The notes under the pieces are model-generated. The model worked only from the letters and a program-made list of their open reading frames with translations. It did not search any database and was not told where the DNA came from. Positions 61,667 to 64,000 of a stretch of 64,000 bases of DNA are shown here, in pieces; within the stretch, counting starts at the first letter, position 1, and each line of letters begins with the position of its first letter. The stretch is from UBA7672 sp041398245 (GTDB lineage: Bacteria > Pseudomonadota > Alphaproteobacteria > Caulobacterales > Hyphomonadaceae). Position numbers and translations under genes: made by a program. The stretch is taken from positions 1-64,000 of the forward strand of contig JAWKVC010000012.1 in NCBI GenBank assembly GCA_041398245.1. The letters run 5' to 3'.

Positions 61667-63018
61667 TCGCCCTCCGGCAGCAGGAAGGCGTCTACATGGT
61701 GCGGCTCGATGAGATAGCGCGTAATCGCGGACCTCACGTCATCGGACGTCACGTCGGCGATGCGATTGTCCCACGTCTCGATGCGCGCCAGCGGCATCCC
61801 GGTGATCAGCATCTCGCCATACCAGTCTGCCAGCGTTTGCTGATTGTCCTGCCGGAAAACAGCCGACGCCGCGATAATCGACTTGGCGCGCGCCAGCTCT
61901 TCGTCGGTCGGGCCTGCGCTGGCGAAGTCCTCCACGATCTTCAGCGCCTCGTCGCGCGCCTGCTCGGCGCTCAGGCCTCGCGATGGCGACACAGATACGG
62001 TGATCGTCCCGGGGGCCTCCATCTCGTCGCTATAGCCCCATGCGCTGACGGCTCGGCCGCCCTCGACCATGCCCCGGTAAAGCCGGCCGGTCCGGCGGCC
62101 GCCCAGAATCTGCATCCCGACCAGCAGCGCTTCCGCGTCGGCATCGCCTGTCGGAACGCCGATCCAGCTTCGCGACCAGTTCGCCTGCGTCACTTTCGGA
62201 TCGAGATGTTTCAACTCGTAGGACTCGGCCAGAGGTTGCACGGCCGGCCAGCTGCGCGCCTTGAGATCGCCACGGCGCGGAATGACGCCGAAGGTTGCCT
62301 CGGCGAGCGGCTTCAGCTCCGCGGCTGTAATGTCGCCGGCCACCACCAGAACCGCGTTCTCCGGTCCATACCAGGTCCGATACCAGTTCTGCGCGTCCGC
62401 ACGCGACAGTCGCGCGACTTCCTCCATCTTGCCGACAATGGGCACAGCATAGGGATGTCCGGCGAAGAGTTTCGCCCGCACTTCCTCGTCAAGCAACGCG
62501 CCAGGATTGCTGTCCACCATCTGGCGGCGTTCCTGCTGGACGACACTGCGCTCGGAAAAGACCTCGCGGTCGCCAAGGAGCAGGTTCTGCATCCGGTCGG
62601 CTTCCAGCTGCATCATCAACGGCAGGCGATCGCGCGCTACACGGAAGAAGTAGTTCGTGTAGTCGTAGGATGTCCGGGCATTCACGAGCCCGCCATTGCG
62701 CGCAGCGATCTTCTTGTATTCACCCGCAGGCCTCGTCTCTGTCCCTTTGAACATCAGATGTTCGAGGAAATGGGCGAGCCCTGACTTGCCGGCGACTTCG
62801 TCGGCTGATCCGACCCGATACCACAGCACATGCGTCACGACCGGCGCGCGGTGGTCCGGCAGGACCACAGCGGTCAGACCATTGTCGAGTGTGAACGTTT
62901 CCGGCTTCCACTCGCCCGCGTTCTGGGCAGCGGCCGATCCAGCCGCCACGACCAGGCACAACGCGACCGCGGTACGCCGTGCCGACTGGAAGAAGAAGGA
63001 AACGACCGTCTGAATCAC
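61663..63018 (-). CDS. Exported M16 family zinc peptidase (active subunit)
   Basis: 451 aa with signal peptide RRTAVALCLVVAAGSAAAQN. Inverse zinc motif HFLEHLMFKG near residue 85, the distal Glu in EVFSERSVVQQERRQM, and QILGGRRTGRLYRGMVEGGR with AVSAWGYS as the C-terminal substrate region. YFFRVARDRLPLMMQLEADR is typical of the periplasmic bacterial group. Coupled through ATGA overlaps to bamF upstream and to the non-catalytic M16 gene downstream. Confidence 0.94.
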   Translation of the reverse strand: MIQTVVSFFFQSARRTAVALCLVVAAGSAAAQNAGEWKPETFTLDNGLTAVVLPDHRAPVVTHVLWYRVGSADEVAGKSGLAHFLEHLMFKGTETRPAGEYKKIAARNGGLVNARTSYDYTNYFFRVARDRLPLMMQLEADRMQNLLLGDREVFSERSVVQQERRQMVDSNPGALLDEEVRAKLFAGHPYAVPIVGKMEEVARLSRADAQNWYRTWYGPENAVLVVAGDITAAELKPLAEATFGVIPRRGDLKARSWPAVQPLAESYELKHLDPKVTQANWSRSWIGVPTGDADAEALLVGMQILGGRRTGRLYRGMVEGGRAVSAWGYSDEMEAPGTITVSVSPSRGLSAEQARDEALKIVEDFASAGPTDEELARAKSIIAASAVFRQDNQQTLADWYGEMLITGMPLARIETWDNRIADVTSDDVRSAITRYLIEPHHVDAFLLPEGE

Positions 63019-63524
63019 AGCCCGGGCAGCTTGCTCGTCGCTTTCGGCTGGATCACGACCTTGCCGCCGCCGGTGACATCCTTGAGCGCTTCGGCTTCGG
63101 CGCGCAGACGCTCGGCTTCCGCAGCCGGATCGATGATCGGGTCACTCGGCGTCGCGCCCCAGTTCAGGATCATGTCCGCGAAGCTGCGGTTCTTCCGGAG
63201 AACCTGAGCCGCGTCGAAGTCCACCTGGCTGCGCACTGTACGCTCGTTTGCGCTGCCGCCGGCTTCGCGGATGAACAACCGCTCGCCCTCGCTGGCGTTC
63301 TGGCCGAAATCAACGCCGAACACCGCGACACGGGCCTGCGCTTCCGGCGAAAGCTCTTGCGGACGGGCCTGGCCGGGCGCCGGCGGGCGCAGGTTGAATT
63401 CCGGAGGAACGGTCAAAGGCGGCTTGGCCACCACGAGGAATTCGTTAGGGCCGGCGCCGGAGGCGCAAGCCGCCGCGCTTCCCATGGCCACCACCGCAAG
63501 CCCGATCTTGGCGATACGCTTCAC
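63015..63524 (-). CDS. bamF: DUF3035 lipoprotein, BamF-like component of the BAM complex
   Basis: 169 aa. Signal and lipobox MKRIAKIGLAVVAMGSAAAC. The mature start contains NEFLVVAKPPLTVPPEFNLR then PPAPGQARPQELSPEAQA, the conserved signature of the DUF3035/BamF proteins found in alphaproteobacterial outer-membrane assembly machines. The C-terminus is Ala/Glu-rich (AEAERLRAEAEALKDV) and probably helical. The ATG lies 45 bases after lspA; the stop overlaps the M16 gene. Confidence 0.88.
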   Translation of the reverse strand: MKRIAKIGLAVVAMGSAAACASGAGPNEFLVVAKPPLTVPPEFNLRPPAPGQARPQELSPEAQARVAVFGVDFGQNASEGERLFIREAGGSANERTVRSQVDFDAAQVLRKNRSFADMILNWGATPSDPIIDPAAEAERLRAEAEALKDVTGGGKVVIQPKATSKLPGL

Positions 63525-63569
63525 TGATATTCTCCTGTCGCGGTCGTCGGACCCCTGTTCGGGAGCCTT

Positions 63570-63998
63570 CTAGCCTGCTCGTTTGCGTCCGACCAGAAGC
63601 TGATCCACCAGCAAAAATATGGCGCCAATAGAGATGCTGGCGTCAGCAACGTTGAAAATCCACGGGAAACCTACCGGCCAGCCGAACAGGTTCAGCCCGA
63701 ACCATGGGCCCTGAAAGTCAATGAAATCAACGACCGCGCCGAAAACAGCCCGGTCGATCAGGTTTCCGACTGCCCCGCCGACCACCAGCGCCAGCGCCAG
63801 CGCCGTCGTCTTGCGCTCCGCCCGCAGCAACCAGACCGTGAATCCGATGGAAATCATGGAAATCACGACGAACAGGCCCCAACGGGCCAGTCCATCCGCC
63901 TGCATCGCCCCGAAGCTGACGCCCCGGTTCCAGGTCATGGAGAAATCCATGACCGAGGAAAGCTCGATCCTTCCACAGGGCCCGCCAGCAAGGCACTC
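63570..63998 (-). CDS. lspA: Signal peptidase II, 5' partial
   Basis: Cleaves lipoprotein signal peptides after lipidation, consistent with the lipoprotein genes bamF and M16 directly downstream. The frame is open to the right edge, so the first 25 or so residues are missing. WNRGVSFGAMQADGLARWGL is the conserved start of the second part; the active-site Asp residues lie in NLIDRAVFGAVVDFIDFQGP and FNVADASISIGAIFLL. Three transmembrane helices are evident in what remains. Confidence 0.93.
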   Translation of the reverse strand, partial: ECLAGGPCGRIELSSVMDFSMTWNRGVSFGAMQADGLARWGLFVVISMISIGFTVWLLRAERKTTALALALVVGGAVGNLIDRAVFGAVVDFIDFQGPWFGLNLFGWPVGFPWIFNVADASISIGAIFLLVDQLLVGRKRAG

Positions 63999-64000
63999 CA

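Overview
The window is a 64 kb piece of an alphaproteobacterial chromosome of high G+C content. The gene orders point to this class: ntrY-ntrX-hfq-hflX; murA-DUF2948-hisD-UPF0262-infA-maf-RNase G-yacG-tRNA-Phe; ctaC-ctaD-ctaB-ctaG-ctaE-DUF983-surf1-thrC-M16; and mutL-M16-M16-bamF-lspA. The large TonB-dependent receptor with a VVITGSRI-type TonB box and no STN domain, together with the BamF/M16/LspA block, suggests Caulobacterales, perhaps Hyphomonadaceae. That placement is an inference. Almost everything is housekeeping. I see no CRISPR array, insertion sequence, prophage or rRNA operon.

Layout. 0-14 kb is the most accessory part: a C4-dicarboxylate-type symporter (cut by the left edge), a broken S9 peptidase divergent from a TonB-dependent receptor, an FMN 2-hydroxy-acid dehydrogenase, two acyl-CoA synthetases and an enoyl-CoA hydratase, then an XdhC/MocA-like pair. 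14-20.5 kb carries mazG and the coupled chain dac-tmk-holB-tatD-MBL hydrolase, plus rlpA. 20.7-27.8 kb holds three tRNA genes (Ser-TGA, Phe-GAA, Thr-GGT), a HupE/UreJ-like protein and the murA-to-yacG block. 27.8-38.5 kb holds hflX, hfq, ntrX, ntrY, gatB, an EAL protein, an M16 peptidase and thrC. 38.5-45.7 kb is the aa3 cytochrome c oxidase cluster with its assembly factors. 45.8-57.9 kb has a TPR protein, tldD, a POT peptide transporter, gshA, rsmE, ubiA, a DUF3298-like protein, tadA, rsmD, a CPBP protease, a quinone reductase and rnhB. 57.9-64 kb has a nuclease-fold-like protein of low G+C, mutL, two M16-family proteins, bamF and lspA (cut by the right edge).

The dominant anomaly is a set of single-base indels, several in homopolymers. 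They break essential genes (infA, tmk, the RNase G-like gene) and important ones (hisD, ctaC, ctaD, gshA) while the protein families stay recognisable across frames. The damage is patchy, mainly at about 2-2.9, 21.8-24.4, 43.3-45.3 and 49.7-50.7 kb. The simplest reading is sequencing or assembly error rather than gene decay. I use type CDS where one or a few indels are easily bridged and pseudogene where the frame is shattered, but I think both classes are intact in the organism.

The most interesting non-artefact signals are a pair of similar dyad sites about four helical turns apart in front of ntrYX, a lower-G+C gene with a PD-(D/E)XK-like motif between rnhB and mutL, a YacG that has lost one zinc-ligand cysteine, a catalytic/non-catalytic M16 pair coupled to bamF and lspA, and an XdhC/MocA pair with no molybdenum hydroxylase nearby. 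I did not find a convincing undescribed multi-gene system.
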